Assembly: GCA_002342065.1 (NCBI GenBank)
Contig: DDPF01000003.1
Location: 310,001 to 374,000 of the forward strand
Length of the DNA: 64,000 bases
Direction: 5' to 3'
DNA from: Bacteroidetes bacterium UBA2475
GTDB lineage: Bacteria > Bacteroidota > Bacteroidia > B-17B0 > Aurantibacillaceae
Positions 16,320 to 25,522 of the stretch are shown piece after piece. The number at the start of each line of letters is the position of its first letter. Position 1 is the first letter of the stretch. The translations under genes were made by a program, and so were the position numbers. A model generated the notes under the pieces. That model was given only the letters and a program-made list of their open reading frames with translations. It was not told the DNA's origin and searched no databases.

Positions 16320-17582
16320 TTATCTTAATTTCAGGGTTACAAACGTTAACACAGCCAACATAATTCCTATAATAAAAAAACGCATTACAATTTTTGATTC
16401 ATGAAAACCTACTTTTTGATAATGATGATGCAACGGCGCCATTTTAAATAAGCGATGCGTTTGTGCAAACTCTAATCCCTTTCGTTTTTTCTGATACTTG
16501 AAATAAACAACCTGAAGGATAACAGAAATATTCTCAACGAGGAAAACACCACATAATATCGGGATCAATAATTCTTTACGTATGGCAATTGCATACACGG
16601 CTATAATTCCACCAATAGCAAGACTTCCGGTATCACCCATAAAAACTTGAGCGGGATATGAGTTGTACCACAAGAAACCAACGCAGGCTCCAATGAAAGC
16701 TGCCATGAACACCACGAGTTCGCCGGAATTGGGTATGTACATAATGTTGAGATAATCTGCAAAAACAGTGTTACCTGAAACGTATGCAAGAATCCCTAAC
16801 ACCACACCAATGATGGCACTTGTTCCCGCTGCTAATCCATCAATACCATCTGTAATATTTGCGCCGTTTGAAACTGCCGTAACTACAAGTATTACCATTG
16901 GTATAAAAATTATCCAACCATACTTAGCACAGTCTGTACACAACCACGAAATAAAACTACCGTAATCCAATTCATTATTTTTAAAGAAAGGAATAGTTGT
17001 TTTTAAAGTTTTAATAGGTGTTTCTGCATATTTTGGCGCACTCAATTTTTTATCATCGTTGCCCGAAATAGTTGCAATATCGGCAGATGTGGAAGTAACG
17101 CGTTCTTTAATTACAACATCAGGATGAAAATAAAATACACAACCAACAATTAAGCCAATTCCAATTTGACCAACAATTTTAAATTTACCTTTTAAACCTT
17201 CTTTATTTTTTTTGAATACTTTAATATAGTCATCTAAAAATCCAATGCCACCCAACCATACAGTTGAGATAAGCATCAATACGATGTATACATTTAATAC
17301 TTTAGCAAATAATAAAGTTGGAATAATTATTGCAGCAATAATTATTAAGCCACCCATGGTTGGTGTACCGGTTTTTTGCGTTTGTCCTTCTAAACCTAAC
17401 TCACGAATAGTTTCACCAATTTGTTTTTTGCGGATATAATTAATGATGCGTTTACCAAAAATCAACGAGATAATTAAAGACGTAATTAACGCCAATGCTG
17501 CACGAAACGAAATATACTGGAATACTCCGGCTCCGGGGAAGTCAAATGCTTTATCTAAATATTGAAAGAAATAATATAACAT
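16320..17582 (-). CDS. mraY: Phospho-N-acetylmuramoyl-pentapeptide transferase
   Basis: 420 residues, about ten transmembrane helices. It transfers phospho-MurNAc-pentapeptide to undecaprenyl phosphate to make lipid I. Signatures: GTPTMGGLIII, the Asp pair in GFLDDYIKVFKKNKEGLKGK, NITDGIDGLAAGTSA, VFMGDTGSLAIGG and MAPLHHHYQKVGFHE. It is longer than the usual 320-360 residues because of a hydrophilic loop of about 70 residues (about 170-240, rich in Thr, Lys and Asp); as I recall, such an insert is common in Bacteroidota MraY. One base separates it from murE. Confidence 0.97.
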   Translation of the reverse strand: MLYYFFQYLDKAFDFPGAGVFQYISFRAALALITSLIISLIFGKRIINYIRKKQIGETIRELGLEGQTQKTGTPTMGGLIIIAAIIIPTLLFAKVLNVYIVLMLISTVWLGGIGFLDDYIKVFKKNKEGLKGKFKIVGQIGIGLIVGCVFYFHPDVVIKERVTSTSADIATISGNDDKKLSAPKYAETPIKTLKTTIPFFKNNELDYGSFISWLCTDCAKYGWIIFIPMVILVVTAVSNGANITDGIDGLAAGTSAIIGVVLGILAYVSGNTVFADYLNIMYIPNSGELVVFMAAFIGACVGFLWYNSYPAQVFMGDTGSLAIGGIIAVYAIAIRKELLIPILCGVFLVENISVILQVVYFKYQKKRKGLEFAQTHRLFKMAPLHHHYQKVGFHESKIVMRFFIIGIMLAVLTFVTLKLR

Positions 17583-17583
17583 C

Positions 17584-19047
17584 TTATATATCCAGTATTT
17601 TTATTGTTTCTCTAAAAATTTCAAAATCATCAAACGGTTGTTTCACACCTTTTATTTCCTGGTACTTTTCGTGTCCTTTACCGGCTATCAAAATAATATC
17701 ACCTGCTTTACTTAAACTGCAAGCTGTTTTAATGGCTTCTTTTCTGTCTGCGATCCTTAATGTTTTTTTTGCGTCAACCGGGTTAACGCCTTTTTGCATT
17801 TGATCTAATATTGTCTCAGGATCTTCGCTACGTGGGTTGTCTGAAGTAAGAATAACTTTGGTACTATATTCACAAGCAATTGCTGCCATTACCGGGCGCT
17901 TGGCAGAATCACGATCGCCACCGCAACCTACCAATGTTATCACTTGCTCGTTACCTGTTCTTAGATCTTTAATTGTTTCTAAAACATTTTTTAATGCGTC
18001 AGGTGTGTGAGCGTAATCAATTATCCCAATAACTCCTTTTGGTGATTTAATATATTGAAAACGTCCTTCAACAGAATTAAGATTACTTAAAGCGGTTAAC
18101 ACGTTTGTTTTATTTTGTTTTAATAATATAGCTGCTGCATAAACAGCCAAAACATTATAAGCATTAAATGTACCGATCAGTTTTACCCATACCTCAACAT
18201 TATCAATACTCAGTAATAAACCATTCAATTGATTTTCGAGGATCTTGCATTTGAAGTCAGCCATATTTTGCAGACTATATGTATGCTTTTGTGCTTTTGT
18301 ATTTTGAAGCATGATCATACCATTACGGTCATCACGATTTACCAGAGCAAAAGCATTATTAGGCAATTGATCAAAAAAACCTTTTTTAGCTTTTATATAT
18401 TCGTCAAATGTTTTGTGATAATCTAAATGATCGTGTGTGATGTTACTAAAGATGGCGCCACTAAAACTTAAACCTGTTATACGGTGTTGAACGACAGCAT
18501 GCGAACTCACTTCCATAAATACATATTCACAACCTTGTGCGTACATGGCAGTTAAAAGTTCATTTAGCGCTAAAGCATCCGGCGTTGTGTGAGTTGAAGG
18601 AATTGCCGTATTGTTTATTTTGTTTTCTACAGTAGAAATTAATCCTACTGAATAACCTAAAGATTTAAATAAATTAAATAATAAAGTAACGCTTGTTGTT
18701 TTGCCGTTTGTGCCTGTAATACCAACCAGTTTTAATTTCTCTGAAGGGTTATCAAAAAAGTTGCAGGCAATAATTCCTAAGGCATAAGATGAATCAGTTA
18801 CTTTAACATAAGTAACATTCTCATTTTTAGTTGCAGGCAACTCTTCGCAAACAATAGCAATGGCACCACTTTCTATTGCTTTGGTAATAAACTCATGTCC
18901 GTCAACTGCAGTTCCTTTTGTTGCAACAAATAAAGAATCCTTTTTAACTTTTCTTGAGTCAAACGTAACCGAAGAAATAGCCATGTGCGTAGAACCGATT
19001 ATTTCTTCGAGCCTAACTTTATATATGATATCGCTTAACAGTTTCAT
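17584..19047 (-). CDS. murE: UDP-MurNAc-L-Ala-D-Glu--2,6-diaminopimelate ligase
   Basis: 487 residues. It adds the third amino acid of the stem peptide. P-loop GITGTNGKTTSVTLLF near residue 105; DYAHTPDALKNVL and VGCGGDRDSAKRP in the C-terminal half. The DNPR motif (TSDNPRSEDPE, near 410) is the signature of meso-diaminopimelate specificity, so this organism should have mDAP-type peptidoglycan. The GTG/ATG region overlaps the end of ftsI by four bases. Confidence 0.97.
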   Translation of the reverse strand: MKLLSDIIYKVRLEEIIGSTHMAISSVTFDSRKVKKDSLFVATKGTAVDGHEFITKAIESGAIAIVCEELPATKNENVTYVKVTDSSYALGIIACNFFDNPSEKLKLVGITGTNGKTTSVTLLFNLFKSLGYSVGLISTVENKINNTAIPSTHTTPDALALNELLTAMYAQGCEYVFMEVSSHAVVQHRITGLSFSGAIFSNITHDHLDYHKTFDEYIKAKKGFFDQLPNNAFALVNRDDRNGMIMLQNTKAQKHTYSLQNMADFKCKILENQLNGLLLSIDNVEVWVKLIGTFNAYNVLAVYAAAILLKQNKTNVLTALSNLNSVEGRFQYIKSPKGVIGIIDYAHTPDALKNVLETIKDLRTGNEQVITLVGCGGDRDSAKRPVMAAIACEYSTKVILTSDNPRSEDPETILDQMQKGVNPVDAKKTLRIADRKEAIKTACSLSKAGDIILIAGKGHEKYQEIKGVKQPFDDFEIFRETIKILDI

Positions 19048-21188
19048 ATTAACGTGAGTACTATTTTGTTGCCTTTATTAAATTTTTGCCCTGCTTCAAT
19101 ACTTTGTTTTTGAACAGAACCAAAACCTTGTAACTGAACATGAACTCCTTTGTTCTCTAATAAGAATAATGCATCCTTTGCAGAAAGGCCATGAAGATTT
19201 GGCATAATGCCTTTTCTTAACTGACTTTCAATATTATTCTCCGATAAAATTATCTTAGTTGAATCATTTATATTCCGTTTCACAAACGTTTCATTTTCTG
19301 CTTTAGAAGCTGGCAATGAAAAACTTTTTGTGATGGAATTGATCTCGTTACCTTTAGTTGTAATAACACTAGGTACTTTTGTGATAAGATCTTTTTTATC
19401 ATTAATAGGTTTAATAAAATCCAAACTACCTGAATAAACTTTTTCGGCTATCTCTTTAAAAACCGGACCGGCAACCGCAGCCGCATAATATACACCGTTG
19501 CTTGGAGAGTTGATCACCACTATACAAGAGTACAAAGGATTCTCTGCCGGGAAATAGCCAACAAAAGATGCCTGGTAATTACGATCACCTACATCACCAT
19601 AAGCTGATTTGCCTTTTACTTTTTTAGCACCGGTCTTAGCAATTTGTGCTGTTCCGGTTTTACCGCCAACTTTAAAAGCGGTAATATTTAAAGTTTTCCC
19701 GGAACCGTTAAGCACAACACCTTCTAATAATTTTTTTGCTTTTACAATAGTTTCCTTTTTTACGATCTGTTCTTCTAATATTTCGGTGCCAAAAGTTTTT
19801 ACTACAATACCGTTGCGTTTAATTTCTTTCACAAAACGTGGCTTCACCATTTTACCATCATTAGCCACTGCATTATAAAGTGTTAAGGTTTGTAATGGTG
19901 TAATTAAACTTTCGTAACCATAACTTAATTGCGGTAAAGTAACACCCGACCAAAATTTAGTTTTAGTTTGCGGTATCATTCCTTTTCCCTCTCCAGGAAT
20001 TGACAAGCCTAATTTTTCATTCAAGTGAAAAGAATTTAATTTATTAGCAAACTGTTGCGGATTTTTAGAGTAATACTTTGTAATGATCTTACTTACACCC
20101 ACGTTAGATGAAGTTTCAAATACTCGTTGCACTGTTAATGTTGGAGTTTCAGGCGCATGTGAATCTTTTACTTTTTTATCAAAGTACATACACTCGCCAT
20201 TGCCAACAGCAACTTTTTCATCAAGACTTACATTATACTCATCAATTACCGCCAACATAGAAGCCAATTTAAATGTTGAGCCCGGCTCTGTTGGATAACC
20301 TATAGCGTAATTAAAACTTTCGTTATAACTGTTGGTATCTTTGGTGCTTTTTGTAAGATTTACAATTGCTTTTATAGCGCCTGTTTTTACTTCCATTAAA
20401 ATTGCACAGCCATGCGATGCTTCATTTTTTATTAATGAGCGGATCAAGGCTTGTTGAGCAACGTCTTGAATATTTATATCAATAGTTGTGTAAAGATCAC
20501 TTCCATCTTTTGGTTCAACCTCATTCTCATCATTTATCGGACGCCATACGCCACCAGCAATTTGTTGCATTAAACGTTTTCCGCTTATACCACTTAAGAT
20601 ACTGTCAAAAGCTCCTTCTAAACCAACCGGTTTAATGCCCGGCCTTGCCATACCAATAGTTCTGCCGGCAAGCATTTGAAAAGGACGTTCGCGACGATTA
20701 GTTTGCAATGTTACTAAGCCGCCTTTTTTTCCTTTTCTAAAAATTGGGAATGTTTTTAAAAGCTGAAGATCTTTATATGATACATTACGTTGAAGTAAAA
20801 CATAACGGTTGCTATTTTTTCTTGCTGTGTTAAGGATCTTTAAATAGTCGTTTTCGCTTTTATCTCCAAATAAATTACTTAATAATAAAGAAAGTGAATC
20901 GCGATTGGCTTTATAAATTTTTTCGGTAATGCCCGGCGCGTTAATATCTACTGCTATCTCGTAATAAGGTAAAGATGTAGCGAGTAAAGCTCCGTTGGCA
21001 TCAAAGATATTTCCACGCACAGCTTCAACAGAATCTAATTTTGTAGTGAAGGCTTCCGCTTTATCTCTCCATTGTTGTCCCTGCGCAAATTGAATGATGC
21101 AGATACGGTACAATATCCCAAGAGCGAAAACACACATAAAAATGTATATGAGATAAGTGCGTGATAAAATATTTTTCTTCTCGTTCAA
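19044..21188 (-). CDS. ftsI: Class B penicillin-binding protein FtsI (PBP3) with C-terminal PASTA domain
   Basis: 714 residues. N-terminal membrane anchor (TYLIYIFMCVFALGILYRICI), PBP dimerisation/pedestal domain, then the transpeptidase with the catalytic triad motifs SxxK (GSTFKLAS, near 305), SxN (SSNVG) and KTGTAQ (near 525). The last 65 or so residues (GIMPNLHGLSAKDALFLLEN...) form a single PASTA domain. It cross-links septal peptidoglycan and pairs with FtsW. It lies between ftsL (2-base gap) and murE (overlap). Confidence 0.95.
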   Translation of the reverse strand: MNEKKNILSRTYLIYIFMCVFALGILYRICIIQFAQGQQWRDKAEAFTTKLDSVEAVRGNIFDANGALLATSLPYYEIAVDINAPGITEKIYKANRDSLSLLLSNLFGDKSENDYLKILNTARKNSNRYVLLQRNVSYKDLQLLKTFPIFRKGKKGGLVTLQTNRRERPFQMLAGRTIGMARPGIKPVGLEGAFDSILSGISGKRLMQQIAGGVWRPINDENEVEPKDGSDLYTTIDINIQDVAQQALIRSLIKNEASHGCAILMEVKTGAIKAIVNLTKSTKDTNSYNESFNYAIGYPTEPGSTFKLASMLAVIDEYNVSLDEKVAVGNGECMYFDKKVKDSHAPETPTLTVQRVFETSSNVGVSKIITKYYSKNPQQFANKLNSFHLNEKLGLSIPGEGKGMIPQTKTKFWSGVTLPQLSYGYESLITPLQTLTLYNAVANDGKMVKPRFVKEIKRNGIVVKTFGTEILEEQIVKKETIVKAKKLLEGVVLNGSGKTLNITAFKVGGKTGTAQIAKTGAKKVKGKSAYGDVGDRNYQASFVGYFPAENPLYSCIVVINSPSNGVYYAAAVAGPVFKEIAEKVYSGSLDFIKPINDKKDLITKVPSVITTKGNEINSITKSFSLPASKAENETFVKRNINDSTKIILSENNIESQLRKGIMPNLHGLSAKDALFLLENKGVHVQLQGFGSVQKQSIEAGQKFNKGNKIVLTLI

Positions 21189-21190
21189 AA

Positions 21191-21649
21191 TTATTTGCCT
21201 GCTTTATATAATTGTGTGCTATCTACTTTAATTTTAATGGGCGGAACTACAGGTTCCTTTAATCCCAATTTTTCTGCTGCTTTTGCAACCTCACTTTGTT
21301 TACTTGCAAACATGAGATCACTTTTTGTTGAAATATACTCAGACCTCAACTCTTTTAACTGATTAGAAATTTTATTTACCTCTCGAATTTTATCATCGGC
21401 ATAATATCCGTTTGCGATATAAAGAATCGCAATAAATGCTAAAAAAATAATAAAAGGTAAATGCTTTAAGGTTTTATCGTTTGTTAGGAATGTACCGCTG
21501 AAAACTGCAGAGAGGCCTTTACCCAGAACACCTTTTTTGCGTGGCTTAGAAGGTTTTTCGGACTTTTGGTCGGTCGTTTGGTCGACAACAATTTCTTGCT
21601 CTATTTCTTCTTGTTCATTTGTGGGTATTTCTCTGTACTTGTTGGCCAC
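21191..21649 (-). CDS. ftsL: FtsL-like division protein
   Basis: 152 residues. A Glu/Lys-rich cytoplasmic N terminus of about 70 residues is followed by one transmembrane helix (LPFIIFLAFIAILYIANGYYA) and a short periplasmic coiled coil (VNKISNQLKELRSEYIST). This topology and the position between rsmH and ftsI are diagnostic for the FtsL slot of the divisome; sequence identity between phyla is minimal. The long N terminus is typical of Bacteroidota. The 59-base gap to rsmH contains TAGTTCTTAGTTTG-like short repeats. Confidence 0.85.
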   Translation of the reverse strand: MANKYREIPTNEQEEIEQEIVVDQTTDQKSEKPSKPRKKGVLGKGLSAVFSGTFLTNDKTLKHLPFIIFLAFIAILYIANGYYADDKIREVNKISNQLKELRSEYISTKSDLMFASKQSEVAKAAEKLGLKEPVVPPIKIKVDSTQLYKAGK

Positions 21650-21708
21650 TTATATTTTTTGTTTCTAGTTCTTAGTTTGTTGTTTAGTTTTTATTTCTTT
21701 CGAAATAT

Positions 21709-22620
21709 TTAAATCTTTATTGCTACTCTTAATTTGGCGCTACGCCCCCTGGTATTGTTTTTAATTTCATCTTCACTTGGTAAAATTGGTTTGGATGTTA
21801 AATTTTTGAAGATCTTTTTACTAGTTCCAAAAATTACATCCTTCTCTTCTACTCCTTCTACATTGCCCGACCTTATTATATTTTTTACCAATCTGTCTTC
21901 AAGACTGTGGTAAGAAATAAATACCAATCTTCCTCCGCTTTCAAGTATCTCTACACATTGTATCAAACACTCTTTTAATGCTTCCATTTCCTGGTTCACT
22001 TCTATCCTTAACGCCTGAAAAACTTTTGCTAAAAATTTATGTTCTTCAAATTTTGGTGTGCAGGACGCGATGGCTTCTTTTAACTCGTTTGTTGTTGCTA
22101 TCTCTTTCTCTTCTCTTGCAGCGCAAATAACAAATGCTAGACGATTGGCGTTGTGGATCTCGGCATAGGTCTTAAAAATATGAATGAGTTGTTTGTCAGA
22201 ATATTCATTCACAATTTTTTTGGCCGTCAACGTATTCTGCCGGTTCATGCGCATATCCAATTCTGAATCAAAACGAATAGAGAAACCGCGTGATGCTTCG
22301 TCGAACTGATGTGATGAAACACCAAGGTCGCCAAGGATACCATCTACTTTATTAATTCCATTTAACCTCAGGTAATTTTTCAGATGCCTGAAGTTGTGTG
22401 GTATTAAAGTAAAACGTTTATCGTCTAAAACATTTTTTTGCGCGTCCTCATCCTGGTCAAAAGCAAACAGTTTTCCTTTTTCGTTCAACTGTTTTAGGAT
22501 ATGAGCTGAATGTCCACCACCACCAAAGGTTAGGTCAACATACACTCCGTCGGGCTTAATGTTTAAATTATCAATACAGGCTTGTAAAAGAACGGGGTTG
22601 TGATAAGCATTGCTAGTCAT
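21709..22620 (-). CDS. rsmH: 16S rRNA (cytosine(1402)-N4)-methyltransferase
   Basis: About 303 residues, SAM-dependent N4 methylation of C1402 in 16S rRNA. Motif I is VDLTFGGGGHSAHIL, motif DGILGDLGVSSHQFD follows, and NQEMEALKECL plus VFISYHSLEDRLVK are the RsmH catalytic-domain landmarks. The Met-rich start MMAMMTSNAYHNPV offers several ATGs; the last (22620) overlaps the mraZ stop least and fits family N termini (HNPVLL). It is the second gene of the operon, coupled to mraZ. Confidence 0.96.
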   Translation of the reverse strand: MTSNAYHNPVLLQACIDNLNIKPDGVYVDLTFGGGGHSAHILKQLNEKGKLFAFDQDEDAQKNVLDDKRFTLIPHNFRHLKNYLRLNGINKVDGILGDLGVSSHQFDEASRGFSIRFDSELDMRMNRQNTLTAKKIVNEYSDKQLIHIFKTYAEIHNANRLAFVICAAREEKEIATTNELKEAIASCTPKFEEHKFLAKVFQALRIEVNQEMEALKECLIQCVEILESGGRLVFISYHSLEDRLVKNIIRSGNVEGVEEKDVIFGTSKKIFKNLTSKPILPSEDEIKNNTRGRSAKLRVAIKI

Positions 22621-23083
22621 CATCGCCATCATTAAAATTTATTCCTCCCAACACATCTTCAGCTAATTTTTCAATATTTATTTCCTGGTTCAGGAAGTCT
22701 TCGTATAATTTTTTATCCCACAACTCTATCACGTTATTACTTCCTAAAACTTTCAGATCAGTTTTTATATCCGCATAGTCGGTTAGTGCTTTTGGTAATA
22801 ATAAACGACCTGTATTATCTGCTTCAACATTTGTTGCGCCACCGGTAAATCTTCTTACAAAAACATCGTTGGCTTTTATTAATCGGTTGAGTTTGCTTAA
22901 TTTTTTATTTAATCTTTCCCATTCTTTAAGCGGGTACAAAACCAAACATTTTTGGTGCAGGTTTCGGTTGATCACAAAGCCATTTTCAAAAAACGCTTCC
23001 AGCTGCTTCCTTAGGTCGACAGGAAACATGAAACGCCCTTTTGCGTCCACTTTACAATCGTATTCCCCTATCATACTGGCCAT
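22613..23083 (-). CDS. mraZ: Transcriptional regulator MraZ
   Basis: About 156 residues, made of two SpoVT/AbrB-like half-domains. The first begins IGEYDCKVDAKGRFMFP (DxKGR motif) and the second contains NVEADNTGRLLLP. MraZ forms ring-like oligomers and binds tandem GTGG boxes in its own promoter. The start is placed at the ATG at 23083 (a second ATG at 23074 is equally possible); the longer frame to 23149 would read through the promoter and the box array. First gene of the dcw operon. The acidic C terminus (NFNDGDDD) overlaps rsmH. Confidence 0.94.
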   Translation of the reverse strand: MASMIGEYDCKVDAKGRFMFPVDLRKQLEAFFENGFVINRNLHQKCLVLYPLKEWERLNKKLSKLNRLIKANDVFVRRFTGGATNVEADNTGRLLLPKALTDYADIKTDLKVLGSNNVIELWDKKLYEDFLNQEINIEKLAEDVLGGINFNDGDDD

Positions 23084-23105
23084 TAGTGATTTTATTAGAT
23101 TGTAG

Positions 23106-23113
23106 CAAAAATA
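23106..23113 (-). promoter_or_regulatory. -7 promoter element of mraZ / dcw operon
   Basis: On the minus strand TATTTTTG matches the Bacteroidota TAnnTTTG consensus, 23 bases before the mraZ ATG. No TTG is seen at the expected -33 distance; that region is occupied by the GTGG box array. Confidence 0.55.
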
Positions 23114-23120
23114 TGGATAA

Positions 23121-23160
23121 TATTTCCACTTTTTACCACTTTCACCCATATTTTACCACT
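23121..23160 (-). promoter_or_regulatory. MraZ-box array (four repeats at 10-base period)
   Basis: On the minus strand four 10-base units follow each other: AGTGGTAAAA (23160-23151), TATGGGTGAA (23150-23141), AGTGGTAAAA (23140-23131) and AGTGGAAATA (23130-23121). Three carry AGTGG and the second carries GGGTG. The pattern fits known MraZ operators (GTGG-type direct repeats with a 10-base period; AAAGTGGNNN in mollicutes). The array ends 7 bases upstream of the -7 box, where a bound ring would cover the -33 region, so autoregulation is expected. Confidence 0.8.
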
Positions 23161-23163
23161 ATT

Positions 23164-23453
23164 GTTGAAAAAATGGAGGTTTTAAACAATGTTAATAAGC
23201 CTAATTATCAGTTAGTTAAAATACTTTTTTGGCAGGAAACATAGAATTGGCAAGGATTTTAAAAATTGAATCAAGGAAAATGGCTGTTTATTTCATGAAA
23301 GGATCTGAACAGGTTATTAACAATTTAAAATATTGAATTTAACTCAAAATTGACTTTAAGATTTTGGTAATGTCCATAACCGAAATTTGACCGAAAATTA
23401 AAATTGATTTTACGGTTTGGTGATATTAAAGAAAGGGAAAGCGTGTTTATTAT
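23164..23453. other. Gene-free stretch upstream of mraZ
   Basis: About 290 AT-rich bases between the MraZ boxes and the end of the 109-residue hypothetical gene. I see no supported ORF, terminator or repeat of the families found elsewhere in this window. Confidence 0.5.
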
Positions 23454-23783
23454 TTAAAGAAATCCATCTTTTTTAAAGTAATCAATGATGGCATCAATAA
23501 TGAGTTTGTTTTGTTGCTTCGCATCCAGGTGAGGTAAATTTTCTTTTAATTTCCAATGTGGCCAGCCGTCTTTATCTCTTCCTTCAAATTCATAAAATCC
23601 AAAAGGTTCGAGTAAAGCGCAAATTGCAATGTGCATTACTTCCAACTTCTCGTCTTTTTTATATTTTTTAAAAGGTTTGCTTAGTTCCTGTAATCCGATG
23701 ATAAATAAAATAGCATCGTAATCCATTTCTCCGTCAAAACGTTCTTTTAATTTTTCCTGTAGTCGCTCCCAATCACTCTTCAT
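23454..23783 (-). CDS. Conserved hypothetical protein
   Basis: 109 residues, soluble, no signal peptide or membrane segment, rich in Lys, Asp and aromatic residues. It begins MKSDWERLQEKLKERF and contains FYEFEGRDKDGWPHWK and a C-terminal helix-rich part ending YFKKDGFL. I do not recognise a named domain. It lies directly downstream of engB on the same strand (36-base gap), so it may share that transcript. The spacing, start and even codon use support a real gene. Confidence 0.72.
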   Translation of the reverse strand: MKSDWERLQEKLKERFDGEMDYDAILFIIGLQELSKPFKKYKKDEKLEVMHIAICALLEPFGFYEFEGRDKDGWPHWKLKENLPHLDAKQQNKLIIDAIIDYFKKDGFL

Positions 23784-23819
23784 AGATACTAGTCGTTAGA
23801 CATTAGTCGTAAGTCAAAA

Positions 23820-24488
23820 TTATTCCTGTTCATCAGATTCTTCTTCATCAAATTCTCCTTCATTCATATCAGGTAATAAAGTTCTTGTTTTTATTTCTTC
23901 CTGTTGATGGTGATGAATAAAATCTAAAAGATCTTCTTTACCCACTTTTTTTTCTGCAGAAGTAATAAAACTGTTTGGTAATTCGTCCCACAGTTTTAAA
24001 AATTCTTTCTCAATATTTTTAATGTTCTTTGATAATTCCAATTTAGAATTCTTATCTGTTTTGGTATAAATAATACTGAATGGCGTTTTATTTTCTCCGC
24101 ACCACAACATAAACTCTTTATCTATCTGTTGCAGTGGCAATCGGCTGTCAATCAATACAAACAAGCAAACCAGCGTTTCGCGCTTTTTACAATAATCGTA
24201 AATAATAGTCTCTAATTTAGCGCGGTTGCCTTTGCTTGTTTTTGCAAAACCATATCCGGGTAAGTCAACTAAATACCAATTATCATTAATTACAAAATGA
24301 TTTATTAGTTGAGTTTTGCCGGGTGTGGCAGAAGTTTTTGCAAGTTTATTATTATTGCAAAGCATATTTATTAGTGACGATTTACCAACGTTACTTCTTC
24401 CAATAAAAGCAAATTCGGGTAAGCTTGGTTTAGGACATCCAAAAATGCTGGAAGCGCTTTGTTTAAATATGGCTTTTTTAATGATCAT
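23820..24488 (-). CDS. engB: Ribosome-biogenesis GTPase EngB/YsxC
   Basis: 222 residues. TRAFAC GTPase acting in large-subunit ribosome assembly. G1 is FIGRSNVGKSSL, G2 TPGKTQ, G3 DLPGYGFA and G4 TKTDKN; the family-specific YGFAK region is intact. An acidic C-terminal tail (EGEFDEEESDEQE) extends beyond the fold. It lies 2 bases downstream of the GNAT acyltransferase gene on the same strand. Confidence 0.95.
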   Translation of the reverse strand: MIIKKAIFKQSASSIFGCPKPSLPEFAFIGRSNVGKSSLINMLCNNNKLAKTSATPGKTQLINHFVINDNWYLVDLPGYGFAKTSKGNRAKLETIIYDYCKKRETLVCLFVLIDSRLPLQQIDKEFMLWCGENKTPFSIIYTKTDKNSKLELSKNIKNIEKEFLKLWDELPNSFITSAEKKVGKEDLLDFIHHHQQEEIKTRTLLPDMNEGEFDEEESDEQE

Positions 24489-24490
24489 TT

Positions 24491-25432
24491 TTATTTTAGT
24501 ATTCCTTTCTCAACTAAATAAGAATGAAAGTGTCTTTCTTTTTTACTTTGGTAAACATCTTTTATGGCGACCAAAATTCCAGTTTCTTCTACACCACCAA
24601 AAGTTGGATTAATTGCCGTACCAAAACATTTCATGGTGCTGCTTAAATTCATATACGCGTTAACCAATGGCGGAATGTTTTCCCCCAATGTACGTACCAA
24701 TTTATTTAAATGCGCGTGACCTGCTTTGTAATCTAATTTTTTTAATTCACCAATAAATTCCGAAACATCCGTGTTAAAAGTAATGCCGTGAATTGGTGTA
24801 ACCATTTTTTCAGGATCAGGAAAATAATGTAACATAAATGAAAGGATATAATCCCTTGCGGTGGCATTAAAATCGGTATACATGGTTACCTTACCATAAA
24901 AATATTTTTGCGATGGATTATCTATTACCAAAGCGCCAAGCCCATCCCACAAATTATCCAAACTAAACAACCCTTTCCTGAATTGTTCACTAGGCTGGTA
25001 CAATGGTTGAATAAAAGAGCGTCCTAACTCAATTGTGTAAGGCAAATATTCTTTGTAGAACTGCTCGCTAAAATCAAAAAGTTCTGTGGTTGCTAATTGC
25101 ACTTTACCGTTAATATATTCTGCATCCCTACATAAAATAAAACGGTATGCGCCTACTATTTCTTTATCCTCAGGATTCCACACTAATAATTGCTGGTATG
25201 GGTGTGAGCTGGTATCATATTCATCAATATCTATTGCTTTACCGGTTCCGCCGCCTGCATGCCTAAAGGTAACCTCGCGTAACCTGCCAATTTCGCGCAT
25301 TACGTGAGGTGAATTGTGGTGGGTTATTATATAGATTTCGTTATTGCCGTTGTTGGTCTTGCGAACATACCGCTCTTTGGTCAATTCGGCCAACAGCGCT
25401 TCTTTACTAACTTGTTCAACAATTTTTTCCAT
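24491..25432 (-). CDS. GNAT-fold N-acyltransferase (OlsB/GlsB-like)
   Basis: 313 residues. The conserved core REIGRLREVTFRHAGGGTGK ... DEYDTSSHPYQQLLVWNPEDKEIVGAYR (two separate landmarks near residues 46-65 and 72-100) and TIELGRSFIQPLYQ match the acyltransferase family that includes the hemolysin-like OlsB and the glycine-lipid enzyme GlsB of Bacteroides. These transfer a 3-hydroxyacyl chain to an amino acid amine. A partner O-acyltransferase (GlsA-like) is not adjacent. Function as an aminolipid synthase is inferred; family membership is well supported. Confidence 0.78.
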   Translation of the reverse strand: MEKIVEQVSKEALLAELTKERYVRKTNNGNNEIYIITHHNSPHVMREIGRLREVTFRHAGGGTGKAIDIDEYDTSSHPYQQLLVWNPEDKEIVGAYRFILCRDAEYINGKVQLATTELFDFSEQFYKEYLPYTIELGRSFIQPLYQPSEQFRKGLFSLDNLWDGLGALVIDNPSQKYFYGKVTMYTDFNATARDYILSFMLHYFPDPEKMVTPIHGITFNTDVSEFIGELKKLDYKAGHAHLNKLVRTLGENIPPLVNAYMNLSSTMKCFGTAINPTFGGVEETGILVAIKDVYQSKKERHFHSYLVEKGILK

Positions 25433-25522
25433 TAGCTTAATAGCTTGTTTATTATTTATTTAACGAATGTAAATATACAATTAAAATAGCCTTTTTTTAA
25501 TTATCTTTAATGCATAATTCAA

